Numbered from the stretch's first letter, positions 12,199-25,572 are shown. The stretch: 64,000 nt of DNA from Myrica gale (GCA_963930655.1 OZ005600.1:10853501-10917500); one strand, 5' to 3'. Numbers and translations are program-made. The notes: generated from the sequence alone by a model not told the origin.

Positions 12199-14520
12199 CG
12201 TGAGAAAGATAAATTATATATAAAGATATCTGAAAAGAGCATACCAACCTGTCAAATTCAATTATGAATTCGAATTTCACCAATTGGACATTCACGGTCA
12301 CGGATCAGGATACTGTTCCCCATTACAATATTTTGTGTTACCTTCGATCGAGCTATATACATATATTTAAAAAGAAGAAAAATCTGGGCTGATAAGCTGC
12401 ACATGAGCCTGACCATTTTAGTTTTATTGCCAAGTATCTTTAATCATAAAACCTGAGTTTTGCCAACCGGGCACACGCAAATTACCCTTTAATTACTCCC
12501 TCTTCAGAATATTGTTTGGTTCATATTAATTTGTCATGTGAACAGAGTTGGTATATGCATAGCGAATGGGCATCAAATTAGCTTTATTCCAAAGTTCTTC
12601 AGCCATTAAGCCGGTACCACAAATGCCACGAACAGGTAATCGATCTGGAAGCTGGCCGTATGTAATAATGGAAGCTCGCTATAAGATTACGAGGGCCCTC
12701 TCTCTTTCTGCATCCCCCTACCTATAACCTACACTTTTGGGGGAGCATTTTGTGAGCTGAAATTGTGACACAGATGAACCTATTCAAACGGACATATCCC
12801 ATCAATCCAACGGCGTGGGTGAGAGATAGGGTTTGTGTAGCATCCTTATGTGAGGTACGGGTTCATTGAAAACCACAGAGGTCCCATCGATAGCTAGCCC
12901 TTTTTTCCCCTGATATCAAATATACCCTCCGCCTTTGTAGTTAGCGGAGAGATAGTGCCCACTTACAGTAAATACCAGAGCAGATTACTTGTTCAAGTAA
13001 CTTAAAAAAAACAGCCAGTGAGCTATGCTCAGTTGCACCTCCTCCTTTTGGGAGGGTTTTCTCAGTTGTCCTCTTTCTCGCAAATTTGATCCTGCTTTAT
13101 CTAGAAAAAAAAACCTCGATTTGTATGTAATAATTGCCACTTGGACAAGTACGATGTGTGTGGCTCATGCCTAAAGTTCGTACAGGATACCGACAATAGA
13201 ATCCGTAGAAGTGAAGGTAACTAACTGTCTGAACTGTACAAGTACCAAGGGAGGAAGATTATGAGAGCCCCAACAAGAGGGTTAAATATATATACCTGCT
13301 ACGTTACGAGAGTTGGTAGACGAGGGGATCGGGCCTATTAGGGTTAGGGTTTGGTTTTTGTAGGGGCAAATACAGACCATCGGTAAAGAAAGAGCGTATA
13401 ATACTACTACACGTAGAATGATTAAGACGTCTAGAAACCAAGTTGTGATAAAAAAATATCATCAAACGCATGACATTAAATATTCCCCAGAGGATATATA
13501 GAATAAGGAGGAGTAAATCACATGGATTTCTTTTTAGCTCTGATGGTTGCAGCGAACTCGGATGTTGTTGAACTGATCCATCCATCCATCCATAAGTTGG
13601 ATCTTTCTTCTTCTTTCTTCCTAACAGTTCTTTGTTTGTTTAATACGAAGAAGAAGAAGAAGATGATGATTATAGAGGCAAAAAGTAGTGGGAAAAACCT
13701 GAGGTAAAGCAGAAGATAACAGGAGAAATATCACGATTTTCCATCTATGGTTTTCTGCGGGTTCTCTGAGGTTCCCTCAATAATAACCGAAGATATGGAG
13801 AATTTTTTATAATATTTTTTTTGCCTGGTTTCTGACTAGGTCAAAGTTTCAAGGGCAAATTATTTGCTATTATTCTTATTCAATAGTTTAGTTTAATTTA
13901 GTTTAGTTTAGTTTACTACCAAATGCTATCAGCAAAGAAAGTAATGAGACGAGGTAGTTACTCTGGCCATCCTTTAACCTAACCCTAAAAGGAAGAGGCA
14001 AAAATATAAAATAATGCTACGTGAATTGATTTACCATTTTAAATATTAATTTTTTTTATATTAGTTGCTTTTGTTTTTTCTGCAGGGCTTTGAAAAGTAA
14101 CGGTGCTGATGGTGGTTCTCTTTTCTTTATACCATTCAACAACCATCTTCCCTAATTTGGTTGCTTGCCCACCTCATTATTCCGAAAATATAATATAAAT
14201 ATAGATTGTACTTGATATTAAATAATTTTTTTATTTCCAATCATATGTTCTAACCGCTCCCTTAACATCATATCTTTTTCTTCCTTCCACACTGCGAATC
14301 TAGACCACAACTCTTACATACTTTGACCAGTTAGCCTCGCCATCTCCACCCTTCTCACTCTCTCACTGTCTCACGGCTACCCCACGCTGGTCTTTTTGAG
14401 TGGAACCGCAGGCAGACGCAGCCTCTCTTTTAGAGAAGAAAAGGCTAGAGAGCTAATACTCTCTCTCTTCTCTTCTCTTCTTTTTCTCGTTCTCTCCCTC
14501 ACTCTCTCTATCCCTTTCTT
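12199..14520. other. Gene-free stretch upstream of the VQ gene
   Basis: AT-rich spacer. There is a short TTTAG-type repeat at about 13885-13917 and a CCATCCATCCATCC run near 13578. No coding exon was recognised: frames 13304-13585 (-) and 13522-13707 (+) contain low-complexity, repeat-driven residues. The last 150 bases are CT-rich, as expected next to a plant promoter. Confidence 0.4.
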
Positions 14521-14533
14521 CTCTAAGCCCTTG

Positions 14534-14564
14534 AAACCCTAATCCCCCTTAACCGCATAAATAG
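14534..14564 (+). promoter_or_regulatory. Putative core promoter of the VQ gene (telo-box plus TATA)
   Basis: A telo-box AAACCCTAA (14534-14542) and a TATA-like ataaatag (14557-14564) follow a CT-rich Y-patch (about 14458-14525). They lie about 370 bases before the start codon. This implies a leader of roughly 340 bases from a start near 14590. Telo-boxes are common in promoters of growth-related plant genes; the assignment is positional inference. Confidence 0.45.
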
Positions 14565-14620
14565 TAAAAACCAAAAGGGCTGGGGATTTCATTATTCGCT
14601 CTTCTGCAACCATCAATTTC

Positions 14621-14725
14621 ATGATCCGTGGGTTGGTTATTCTCTTATTTACACATACCCTTTTGCTCGAAGACAAAGCGAAAGCACGCAAAGGCACTGA
14701 CCTCGTTCCAGATCAGAGCTTTTAA
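14621..14725 (+). promoter_or_regulatory. Upstream ORF in the VQ leader (34 codons)
   Basis: The first ATG after the inferred transcription start opens a 34-codon frame beginning MIRGLVILLFTHTLLL and ending TAA at 14723-14725. At least three more short upstream ORFs follow: ATGs at about 14728, 14789 and 14817, all closed before 14935. Several AUGs ahead of the main start would be expected to reduce main-frame translation. That holds only if the transcript starts upstream of 14621. Confidence 0.4.
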
Positions 14726-14934
14726 AACATGGGTACTTTCTGAAAGCTCTTCTTCCAGAAAGATTTCTGTCTCTCTGTGCTATTACTTCATGCTTTGTTT
14801 TGTAGCTTCCTATTAAATGGGTCTGTGTCTGTGTAAGTGAGCAAATCTCTCTGCAGCCCTCTCCATATCTCTCTGGCTCGCTTTACGTCTCTCCTTTCGT
14901 TTTTTTTGGCTCTTGTCTCTCTTGTGTCTTCCTC

Positions 14935-16335
14935 ATGGACTCCGGGAATAGTGGTAGTATGCAATCCTCAAGTGGTGGTGACGAAGAGTACGATTCACGC
15001 GCCGAATCAATCTCAGCCTTTTTGAACCCACAAGGCCATGTTGGTCCATTGCCTACCCCAGCACAGCCTCAGCCACAGCACCACCAAACCCACTCCGCCA
15101 TGTTCGATCCTTTATCAAACTATTTCGACCCCTTGTCATCATCGCGCTCAGTCCCACTCACGAACCCGAATTCTCTTATAAATCTCGATATGGTCTGGTC
15201 CAAAACACTAAGATCTGACCCAAATGCTACCGATCTCGGAGGCTTAATAACTCCCTCATCGTCAACCCAAAACCAAGCTTTGATGACCAATCAATTTGGC
15301 GGACAAAGCAGAGCCAGTGCTTTTCCCAACATACAGATCCCTCCAGAATCAGAAAATGTTCCACGGGCTTCAGCTTCGGCTTCGGGTATTTCAGGTGCAA
15401 ATGATCAAGCTGCAGGCAGTAACTCCAACGTGGTGCGAAACCCAAAGAAGAGGTCCAGAGCTTCTAGACGTGCACCCACTACTGTGCTGACCACGGACAC
15501 CACCAATTTCCGAGCCATGGTTCAGGAATTTACTGGGATCCCCGCACCGCCCTTCACATCCTCGCCTTTCTCGAGAAGCCGGCTTGATCTCTTTGGCACA
15601 GCTTCTTCTTTGAGATCAGGGCACTTGGAGCCTGCACAGCCTCCTTACCTTTTGAGACCCTTCGCTCAGAAAGTTCAACCTCCATTTGTGTCTTCGTCTT
15701 CTCCCGCTTCTTCTACAGCTCCATCCAATATGTCATTTCCTAGCTCTTCTATGTTTGATGTTTTAGGTTCGAACTCAACTAGTAATGCGTCAAATTCTAC
15801 TTCCCTTAACTACCAACCGTCTTCTGATTTAGGCCTCTTGAGGCAGCCCCATAATCTTCTCAACATGAACATGCAAAACCCGATTCTCAACCTTCAGACC
15901 CTCCTCCAATCCCAGCCCAAATTCCCGCTATCCAATTCTACCATTCTTGGGTCCAAACCTCAAGGTTCTTTGGAAATGTCAGCCAACGATTGTCACCTCA
16001 AAATGGGCAATGTTTTAGAGGAATTTGGTTTGAGTCATCAGCATGTTAGCACACAACTAAGTGGGCTTCAGAACATGGTCTCTTCGGACGGAACATTGGC
16101 AAGGAACGAGAATAATCCTCCTAGCAACTGGAGCAACGACACGGGATCCAACGGCGGTGATCAAGGGCTCTTAAGGTCGCTCAATGGGAGTTATAGTAAT
16201 TCAGAGCGGGTCACCAATGGCAAGTTGAATTATTCGGCGGCTTCGTCGTCAGATTTTCATGGCGATAAGGGGCCGGAGAATGTGGCTACCAGAAGTGAAG
16301 GTATGGTGGAATCATGGATTTGTTCATCAGATTAA
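14935..16335 (+). CDS. VQ motif-containing protein (intronless transcriptional regulator)
   Basis: This is one uninterrupted frame of 466 residues from ATG 14935 to TAA. The VQ motif reads FRAMVQEFTG at residues 192-201 and is followed by IPAPPF. Just before it lies a basic, nuclear-localisation-like stretch NPKKRSRASRR (169-179), then APTTVLTTDTTN. The rest is low-complexity Ser/Asn/Pro/Gln sequence, and the N-terminus contains SRAESISAFLNPQGH. VQ proteins are plant nuclear cofactors that bind WRKY transcription factors through the VQ motif and tune defence and growth genes. The length and the FRAMVQEFTGIPAPPF context suggest the long VQ clade; I do not assign a VQ number. The start is chosen because it is the first ATG of the frame and precedes the conserved SRAESI region. 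It is a single-exon gene, as is usual for the family, with a uORF-rich leader. Confidence 0.9.
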   Translation: MDSGNSGSMQSSSGGDEEYDSRAESISAFLNPQGHVGPLPTPAQPQPQHHQTHSAMFDPLSNYFDPLSSSRSVPLTNPNSLINLDMVWSKTLRSDPNATDLGGLITPSSSTQNQALMTNQFGGQSRASAFPNIQIPPESENVPRASASASGISGANDQAAGSNSNVVRNPKKRSRASRRAPTTVLTTDTTNFRAMVQEFTGIPAPPFTSSPFSRSRLDLFGTASSLRSGHLEPAQPPYLLRPFAQKVQPPFVSSSSPASSTAPSNMSFPSSSMFDVLGSNSTSNASNSTSLNYQPSSDLGLLRQPHNLLNMNMQNPILNLQTLLQSQPKFPLSNSTILGSKPQGSLEMSANDCHLKMGNVLEEFGLSHQHVSTQLSGLQNMVSSDGTLARNENNPPSNWSNDTGSNGGDQGLLRSLNGSYSNSERVTNGKLNYSAASSSDFHGDKGPENVATRSEGMVESWICSSD

Positions 16336-17835
16336 TCCTAACCGAGACGAGAGACAATCCCAGTACTTCTACATGAATGAGATGAGCTACTAGTATAGAG
16401 GTGGTGCATGGAGGAAAATCATGGTGCTCTCCGTCTTAACCATGACCACCAACTTAATCAAAACACTTTTTTTTTTACTTTTCTTTCTCTTTTCCAGTTA
16501 ATTATATGTAAATAATAGCCTCTTCATTTTCCTTTTTTTCTTTTTGTCATTTTCATACATCTCTATACAAACGGCCATGGTCTTTTCAGAGCTTATTTCT
16601 CTCGATCTTTCAATAGTAAAATGATATTGCTATATTTATTTGCTTTATTTGTTGCCCGGTTGTTCATGGGTTTCTGGGTTTGACTACTGTAAGCTGGAGG
16701 AATTTGGATCACACGGAAACAACCCCATCAGTGTATCGTCCTCGTACCTTCTCTTCTGATATTTCTATCTTATCTGAAGCGAAGAAGGAAAAATATCTTC
16801 TGTTTGGTACAACTAACCGAATGGCTTGGATTTCTGTCTGGTCCCTCCTTTCCAGTCTCCATCTTCCAAAATTTCTTATTGCTTTATTTAATTTTGTGAG
16901 CAATTATTTATTTCCCTTATAATCTGTATACTGTATTGGAGTGATTGTTGGCGAGATTTGGGGAATCGTTAGCCGCCGCAATCTTGATTTATAGATTTTG
17001 AACTGATACATCTCCATGTGCCTGTTTCCGTTCTTCTTTATATTTATTAAAAAAAAACAACCTTTTTGATGCCCTTCCTGGAAGATTGCAGACGATACCC
17101 AAAAAAGTTTTCACCCTGGTACATGCATTTGGACACCATTAAAGAGCAATTAGTTTATAATAACAGTAAAAGAGCCAATATCTGGACTGTAGTTTAGGCG
17201 CACTCGGTTAATCACAGGCACGGTTATATCTAAAATTTTACTACAGCCACAAGAATTAGAAACTTAAAATTTTATGCACATTTATGCTCTTCTTTCCCCA
17301 ATAAAATCTTTGGTTTGTCAAATATTAACCTTTTAAGAACATGGTTTTCCAGGCTACGGAGGAGTAAAAAAAATCCGTGAAAATTGGATCACGTCTATTG
17401 GAAACTCTTATAGTTAACTCGGATCATAATTTTGTAGTTATTAAGGAATCTTTGACAAGGATAAAATGACAGAACAGGACGGTCCTATTCGACTTGGCCC
17501 GCACAAGAGAGGTGCAAAATGAACTTCTTTATTCCACTTTTAGCTGGAATTATCCTATTCCCCGTAAAAAGCAAGGACGGACCATCAGAAACCAATGTGA
17601 ATATCCGGTTACGCCGGTGAGTAACACCGACCATGCAATAGAATTTTTGAATACGACTGAAGCTTACTCGAGCCTGTCCAAAAAAAAATGAATATGTTTT
17701 TGTTTCAGTAGGCGTACTAGATCTAAACTAGAATCAAATTTATGTCTTTTTCTCTGTTGAACTCGTTCATTGTGAACGATGATTGGTCTTAGGGCGTGCA
17801 TTTGAGTTTTAAGAAATCGTATTTATACAGAAGCA
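16336..17835. other. VQ 3' untranslated region and gene-free spacer
   Basis: The first 300 bases after the stop are T-rich, with possible poly(A) signals, and are the likely 3' untranslated region. Beyond that is AT-rich DNA without recognisable exons or repeats. Confidence 0.4.
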
Positions 17836-17844
17836 ATAACGACG

Positions 17845-18063
17845 GAGAATGGATTTCCTCCGAAGGGAATCCATCCGGATGAGCGAATGGACAGCTTCCA
17901 GCCGTCCATTCGGTCATCCAAGGGTCAGAAACAAAAGATTAGTGTGGGTCTCGGGCGGGACCCACACCTGCCCGAACAGGGCTGCCTTTGTTTATGACCC
18001 TTGGATGACTGAATGGACGGCTGGAAGCCGTCCATTCGGTCATCAGGATGGATTCCCTCGCTC
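17845..18063. mobile_element. Palindromic Mutator-type MITE (candidate)
   Basis: Two long arms, 17865-17937 and 17986-18057, are inverted repeats with few differences (gggaatccatcc... to ...gtcataaacaaag). They enclose a short inner hairpin (gtgtgggtc/gacccacac). Each arm contains its own small hairpin (gaatggacggc/gccgtccattc). The flanks ataacgacg (17836-17844) and ataactaca (18064-18072) agree at 7 of 9 positions, suggesting an old 9-bp Mutator-type target duplication. There is no coding capacity. An alternative is a plain local inverted duplication. Confidence 0.55.
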
Positions 18064-21000
18064 ATAACTACATACCCAAAAGGATTAATGCCTTAATTTA
18101 CGAACACAGCTACCATATCTGACGGACTGGATGTTTCTAGTGAAAATAATGCACCGAACAAAGATAAGTTCCACCATCATATGTGGTGATCACTATTGTT
18201 TTAAGTGCCACCTTTTCTTCGTAACATATCATTACCCAATCACCTTCCCTGTAAACCCGCCTTAAGCACATTGTAATAGTACCATTAGAGAGAGAGAGAG
18301 AGAGAGTGTGAACCTTTTTGTCAAACATTATTGTGACAAAAGATTTGCCTAATTCCCGCCAAAGGTTATTGCCACATGACAACCACATGAGGTTGGAGTT
18401 TCAAATATATGAAGAACTTAGGAAAAGATAGCACATCCAAGCACTCCTCTGAAACTATGATCATTATAGGAGTGGGGTAATCTCTGCATGAAACCGCGGT
18501 GATATATATATATATATCTATATCTAAAAGTTAGTAATCTTTTTTTCATTCCAATCGATTGATGGATCATGATCTTTTTCACTTCAATTATAAAAGCTTT
18601 CACATTTGGTCTAAAACTTACAATGATGGGAGGGAGATACAGAGTGCTTTAAAAAAAATCGAATCTTTTTGGCAAAAGGAGGGGTGCATGAAACCCTTGG
18701 ATCTTGGGAATTAAACCTTTCTCAAAAGGGCACTTATTAATTCCAATTTCTTTTTTTGAAATGAAATCTCTCTTAAAAATAGATGGAAAATTGGAATGAT
18801 TAGGCATGGGATTTTGGGAGATTTAAGGGGCCAGGCTAGGCCTTATAAACACAGAGGGTGTTGTGACTGGTGACCCTTCTTTTAGCATCATGGTGGCCCA
18901 TGCCAGTGAATTAATAAGCCTTTGCGCTTTAGCAATGATGGCATATCTCCCCTTCACTCCCTCACTAGTCACTCCCCTTTCCCATCTCAGCCCACAGACT
19001 AACGTCAAAGGCTGAAGCTAGCAGTAAGTAAGGCAAACTGGCCAAGGCATCTCTTTCTCTCTTTCTCCATAAACTTGCCCTACAAATTTGAGCCTAAACT
19101 CAAAAAGATACTCAACTTTTGGCATCCCATCAATAAGTCTGGCACCATTCCCTGATCACTTGAACAAAAGCTAGCATATATTCGAGTGCTCTTTGCCAGA
19201 AGAAGACAAACATTCATATTTATGGGACTATAAAACTAATTCCCTGTACACCACTACACACATCTCGTTTCAACATAACCAATTGAATTAAAGTATTAAA
19301 CATTAGTGTAACTAATATTGTTTAAAAAACATTATTAATTGAGCTAATTGGGTACTATATGTCACCTCTATTACCATTATGTGTACGACATATGAATTAA
19401 AGATGTGTCATCTGAAACTATTGACCATATAGATATAGTTAACAAAAGTAGGGAGAAATCACATGCCGTAGGCTTGAGAACTGTACCCATTTAAGGGGGT
19501 GAAAGACTTTTTGGATGTCCTCCTTTTGTCCGACGTTTTGAAGCAATTCCTAATCAACTTTTCGTCGAATGATCTTCTCTTTATGCAATGAACTAAGATG
19601 GCCCAAGAGGGACTGAATCGTAACTTTTTCTTGGTCTGAAAAATAAAATACCATTAAAATTAAGGAGCTTGAATTCTTTCGTATTTTCTGCATGCACGAG
19701 GTTTACGGCAAACATAATGAAAATTGACCGACTCAAGCGGAAGGAATAAGCTTCGAGTCTTAAATTTGGAGACTTGAGCCAAAGACTCGGTTCTCCACAT
19801 GACTTCTAGAATGTGCAAAGAATGGTTATATATATATATATATATATAATAAAAAACTTAATGTTTCGAGTTTTAAATATAGTATGGATGGTATCATTTC
19901 TTGGTAAAATCTCAGTGGGTCAGATCGCATAATTTTCCCAATTTTTAATTATTGTCAAAAGTGAGACTTTTCTAATTCTATTCTTTTCCCCCTTAAGACT
20001 TTATTTTGGTTGCGTCTGTAGTGAGACTAGGGACAGGGCGGAGTCTCTCTACGCGATACAATACTAGGCCAATGGAGGACCTTGCCCCTATCACACAACA
20101 TTTATGATGCACGGCTTGGGTCCAGGTCGTGATCTAGCTGTGGTCATATTCACCACAACAAAATCACTTCAGTGTGAAACAGAACAAAATCAGAAAAAAG
20201 GATTTAGGGAATTTGTCGAAGCTCATATCTGGTGGTTCGGTGAAAGGGAGAGATTTTAATTTCAACGATAATAACAAAAAGCAGGACATTCACTGCGTTT
20301 TCTGAATTACACGTCCTCGTCGTCGTTTGGTCATGTGTGTGTATATATATCAGAGCATGACCAAAAAGGCCATTTTATTTTCCCCTTTATTAATCGCGAC
20401 TTGGAAATTGGAATATTGTATGATGAAAAGTATCTGATAATACCATGCACCATTAAGACTAGTCAATACGCTTCATAATTAACATAATTGGCCTACTGTT
20501 GGGTCACATGAGTCCCCAGCTAGCCTAACCAGGTTTGTACGGGACGGGCCGACGGGAGGAAGGCGGCTAAGGAAATAGGAATTACTAGGACCCCTCTCCC
20601 CTCTCTTTCAGAATCTTTGAAAAGATTCCCCAGCTTGGACCTCCCTCAGAACATTTGGGACCATCCTGGTAGAATTTATATTAACTCATTTTTGTTCAGA
20701 TGAAATATCTAAACGCCTTTCATGTTGATCATAATTAGAAAATAAATATGAAACTTTTTTTTAATCACAGATATATTTATATATACAGTAGCGTGAATTT
20801 TAGAGAAGCCATATCATGAAGTCCTGTAATTCCCGGAAAAAAAAAAGATAAAAAAGGAAAAAGGTGAAGTAAACTTATCATCTTAATTAATTACTTCCTT
20901 TAAGGGTCTTTCCAACAAATTAGTGAACTCATTCGATTGGAATCTATAGAAAGCATTCACTGTAATTCCTATTTATATGGCGCCTAACTAGATTTTAACA

Positions 21001-22703
21001 TTATCTCTTGTCTCCCTAGGTGGGTCAGAGGTGATTTTCACGAATCATCGCATTGTCTGCCACAAATTCTCATACGCTGAAGGCCCAGCAATCCCAAATT
21101 ATGATGTCCCTTGCCATATCCCTCCACATCTAGCAAATTCCACGAAAAAAAATGACCCACAAGTTGAAGGATCCTGTATAGTTCTCGGCATGGACTTTCC
21201 TCATTGGATGAAACTGTTGCCCTTGTGATGCCTGGACGAAGACGATAACCCAGAATTAAGCACTAATACTCGGTGGATTTATGCTAGTTAAATCGGTGAC
21301 ATTCTTTTGTTTGTTCTTTCTGAGCAAGAGCAGTGCCATTCGATTCACTTTAATTAGCTTTCCCCCCTCCCTTTTTCTGTCACACACACAAGGCAGATGC
21401 ACAGTTTAAAAAATGAACAGAAAAACACGTAAAAAGGGTCTGCCTTCATGACCATGTGAGGCCCAAGTAGAGAGCACTCCTGCGACTTGTAAGTTTTGGT
21501 GTGCCCTGCTGGCTGGAGTTGTCTCCCAGCAAAGCTTACAACAGTGCAGGGAATTAGCCCTTTCACATCGAGTAAGTGCACCGAGATAGAATGGTGGAGG
21601 GTTTCGTGGGCCCATTTCCAAGCTCAACCGTCCTCTTCCTCATCATGTTTGCTTCCTCTTCATGATGCCTACTCCCTGAGCTCATATCAATGAAATCATG
21701 ACACCTGAGTCAGCAACGACCCCACATAACTCCCTGGTTCCACTATTTTCCCTTCAGCCTGAGGCCAGAGTCAAGATATTTCTTTCATTTCCGAGACAAA
21801 TATTACGAACTTCATCTTATTGTCAAAACCTTATGATCGTGATCAGCATTCATACACACAATGCAGGGAATTACGGCCAAATTCAAGGAAGAGATATTAG
21901 GGGATCTAACGTTATGTTATGCAACGCTAAGATATTCAGATTTATTTGCTACTTGGATTTTCGAATTATCGCTTGCTATTTATATAATCAATGCAATAAC
22001 GTCTCTCAGTGCGATCCTCTGGTCTACTTCTGATCATTGATAAATGCTTTAATCTGAATCTCGATTCATTAAAAAGAACCATTAAACATTACAAACTCTT
22101 GATTCGTAAAAGGATCTCAATAAATGTGTTATTTGTAGTAGTTTGAGATAACTTTCTGCTATCTCGGTGCGAATATTAAGAATATCGACTTAATTAAGTG
22201 TTGTTTCGTCCAAAGTCTCGATAAAAAGCTGTTTTAGTTTAACAAAGCTACAAACGCTAAAAAATATATGTTTGGACATTATACTACAACGTTTGATCTA
22301 TAGATGTTTAGAGACATGCATTTTAATTAATGGCTTTTCATAAGTAGGCCTTGAGATGAATTTTTGAGTGTTTTTTAAATGAAAAAAAAGTCACTTTCTT
22401 CTTCTAAAATATAGAATTAATGTCACTCTAAGTTAGTCACATTAATTAAACATTCGAATTATTAAAATTTATTATTGTGCGTCTTAAAAATATATTCAAC
22501 TTCAAAATTGTGACTCGTGTATTTTAAATGGGTTTTTAATTAGGCAAACATATTTTTTTTATGAAACTCTTTTTTGTGACTCATTCTCAAGCAACAAAGC
22601 TAAGGAAACCTGTAACCCTCGCAGGCCGCTGCTAAAACTCACACGCGCAATTACACAAATTGCCCCAACAAAAAAAAACGCGCTACAGTACTGGACAGAT
22701 CAC
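18064..22703. other. Gene-free AT-rich stretch with microsatellites
   Basis: It contains (AG)10 at 18287-18306, AT repeats at 18502-18517 and TA repeats at 19827-19848. Open frames such as 18137-18388 (-) and 21698-22033 (+) show no family motif and are not called as genes. No transposon termini were recognised. Confidence 0.4.
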
Positions 22704-22901
22704 GGGTATGTTTGAGCCCCAATAAGTTGGGCTCAAAATTTTAGGTTTAATAATAAAAAATTAACTACATAATTTTTTATTATTATAATATTTATTAAAA
22801 ATCTTCTCTCTCTTCACTTTTTCACAACTCTCATAACATATCTTTACTTTATAATATTTCTCAAACCCCAATACCCAAAATTTTCACCCTCAAACATACC
22901 C
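22704..22901. mobile_element. MITE family 1, copy 1
   Basis: The termini GGGTATGTTTGAG (left) and CTCAAACATACCC (right) are perfect 13-bp inverted repeats around a 198-bp AT-rich core. The core (ttattaaaaatcttctc, then ataatatttctcaaacccca) recurs at 57134-57331. No clear target duplication is left, so the superfamily is undetermined. Confidence 0.7.
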
Positions 22902-22983
22902 ACATGAAGAAAATAAGTTAGATGACAATATAAACAATCTCTTAACAGAAAAAAAGAATCACCCTATATAGTTGTTATCTATA

Positions 22984-23526
22984 TGTGGGCACCGAAACGG
23001 ACGAAACCGTCCATTCCGGTTCTGGTACCCAACATAATCAAAATTCTTATTCCGGTTTCGGAACTGAAATTTCCGAGACTGGAACCGGAAATTTTGGTCC
23101 CTTATAGGGGCATAAAAAGACAGATTTAATTTGTGTTCATTGACCCAAAATTGAATTTTTGAGTTGTGTTTTGTAGGTCAAATAACTCTAAATTAAAATT
23201 ACAACTAAACAACTAAATTCCAAAACAAAATAAACACTGTCAAAATAAAGTCTAAATTAAATTTACAAAAAAACTACTAAAAAAATAATTAACCATACAA
23301 ATAAGTAAACAATTCAACATTCATCAAATAATCCAAACTGAAATAGACAAAATCTTTAATTAAAATTACAAATTTTTTAAAAATTTTAAAAAATTATATC
23401 GAAAATTTCGCCTGAATTTTCGGTTTCGATTTTGAAATTTTCCTAAAATGAGATCTAAATCCAAAACCGGTACCGAAACACTGGAACAGAAAATTTCGAT
23501 TTCTATAGGAATATATGGCCACCCTT
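22984..23526. mobile_element. Possible hAT-type element with ACCGG/TTTCGG-rich ends
   Basis: Both ends are rich in accgaaac, ccggttc and gaaattttcg motifs pointing inward (left gtgggcaccgaaacgg; right end in reverse complement agggtggccatat, then gtttcggtaccgg). The core is AT-rich. The layout resembles the hAT-type elements at 6939, 42008 and 54951, but the terminal repeats are degenerate and no target duplication is visible. Confidence 0.35.
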
Positions 23527-24697
23527 AACTTGAGAAAAGCCCTGATTAACCCTATCAAAGCCGTACCAAGAGTAAAATTAGAAAGAGTGTTGATAAGGAT
23601 GCTCATGAGACATGGCATATTGCATTATGTAGGATGTGATTGGAATGGATTGGATTGAATTGGATGGAACCGTACAACACCTTTCGGTGAGTCACTTCCC
23701 AATACCCTCGGATACAAATTAAGGATCATGTCCCCAACCTATATGGGCATATTAGTATGTCCGTATCTACCACCTGCCCCCAAAAAAAACGTACGTAGCT
23801 ACTAATCAAGAGACATCCACGCCGGCCATATCGATTCACAAACCTACGAAATGACAGACGTGGGACCCCACGCCCATGCTCAAGCCAAGTCTCAAACTTT
23901 CAATTGTCCCGCATAACCCTACAATCAAACGTGACGGATCACATCCTCTACGGCAACAACGTCGATCAACACGTACGTACGCAGCTAGCAGTGGCGCAAA
24001 AGAAGACGAAGCTGGATTATATTCCAACAAAGATAACATCGTTTTCTTTTAATATTGTTGTTCTCTTGGAAGAAGGTCGTATGGTAGGGCATATTTACTT
24101 CCATAAAACTTAGGCCCCTATACGTTTCCAAATCTCCAACGTAAATATCGCGAAAAGTAAAGTACTCATCTACCCTTCACGAGGAAAGGGGTCCCGCGTC
24201 AAAGCCAAAGGGTTAATATTGTTTCCCGAAGAGGAACCGAGGAGCTGTTGGGGGGCAAAAGTAATACAGGCTGTAGAGGGCCTAGAGGCCACTGATCTTG
24301 GGGTTTGGGGACTCCAATGTGGATGCCTTCACATAAAAGTAATGGTTGACATTTTAGCTGCTAAGTGCCAAGCTGTTCTTTTTATCGAGATGATTGACTT
24401 TGAGGCATCATATGATTGGTAGATGTGTTGAAGTTTTCATAGCTAATATCCTATTCTACTTTACTTAATTAAGAATGACCATTAATGGTAAAATTACTAT
24501 TATGCTTTTTCTATAAAGCTAAACAGCCAAAAATAAAAACGAATTATCAATAGTACTTTACCCAAATACTTTAAACAAAGTCTCACCAACCACTTTACAA
24601 TTACCCATACAACTAACTATATTACAATCGACCTTCATTAAAAAATGACTTTTATTCTACTTTGCCCCTTTGCCTTGTTTAGCATTTTTTTCGGGAA

Positions 24698-24973
24698 ACT
24701 AGAGGCCGGACCAAATCCCTGTATTTAGGATTCAATAAATGGTCCTTAGTTTTAACCTTTCTTTTGAATAATGAAAGGCAATTTTATACTCAAGGCCCAC
24801 AAGAAGTAGGACCGAACTAACACATAGACAACCTTTGAGAACTTGCCTTGTTCTCGTGAGACTAGAGGCCAGACCAAATCCCTCTATTTAGGATTTAAGA
24901 AATGGTCCTTAGTTTTAAACTTTCTTTTTGAATAATGAAAGACAATTTTATACTCAAGGCCCACAAGAAGTAC
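24698..24973. repeat. Tandem duplication, period 163 bp
   Basis: The block starting actagaggccggaccaaatc at 24698 is repeated at 24861 with about 90 percent identity over 112 bases (tatttaggatt, ggtccttagtttta, tactcaaggcccacaagaag). The remaining 50 bases of the unit are the spacer between the copies. Its origin is unknown. Confidence 0.8.
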
Positions 24974-25572
24974 GATAACTTGAAATTGTTTCACACCCCA
25001 AGTTTCTATATATAAGTCAGAGATTTAAACCTTAATCTGCTGAAAACGTGGAGAGCATACCCATTTGTCAGTTGAATTAAGACCATTAAGTTTAATCTTT
25101 GAAACTCTTCATTTTTTAAAAATTTAACTTGTAGTTGCACATACTTTTGAACATATCTGTTCTCTCTATGATTTACGCTTCTCTTTGGAGAAATTATGGG
25201 TTTGTAAAAAATGGTACGATTTTAAAAAAAATTGATAGAATTGTGAATATTTATGTAGATTTGAGTTTTATAGGTTTTTGTGTACAAGTTAGTGAAATTT
25301 TTTAAAGATATTTAATTTTTATTGGAGTTTGTAAAAAGGTGTAGAGAGATAATTTGATGTAATTGTTTAACAAAAAAATATTTGAGTTAGGTAAAAAAGT
25401 ATGAGGAGTGAATATTTGTTATATTTTTTTTAGAAATGTATTGAAATTTGTGTGAAAAGTTTTTGGAGATTGTATAAAAAGGTATCAGTGTTTGTGTAGA
25501 AATTTTTGAAATTTTGAATGTTAATTTTGTAGAATCTTATTATATTCTAAAATATTTTTGTAAACAAACATG

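Noticed and set aside
13304-13707. Frames of 93 (-) and 61 (+) codons before the VQ gene
   Set aside because: Driven by short repeats (CCATCC, GAAGAA); no motifs.
21698-22033. 111-codon plus-strand frame
   Set aside because: No similarity to a known family, no codon bias or gene signals; left as intergenic.
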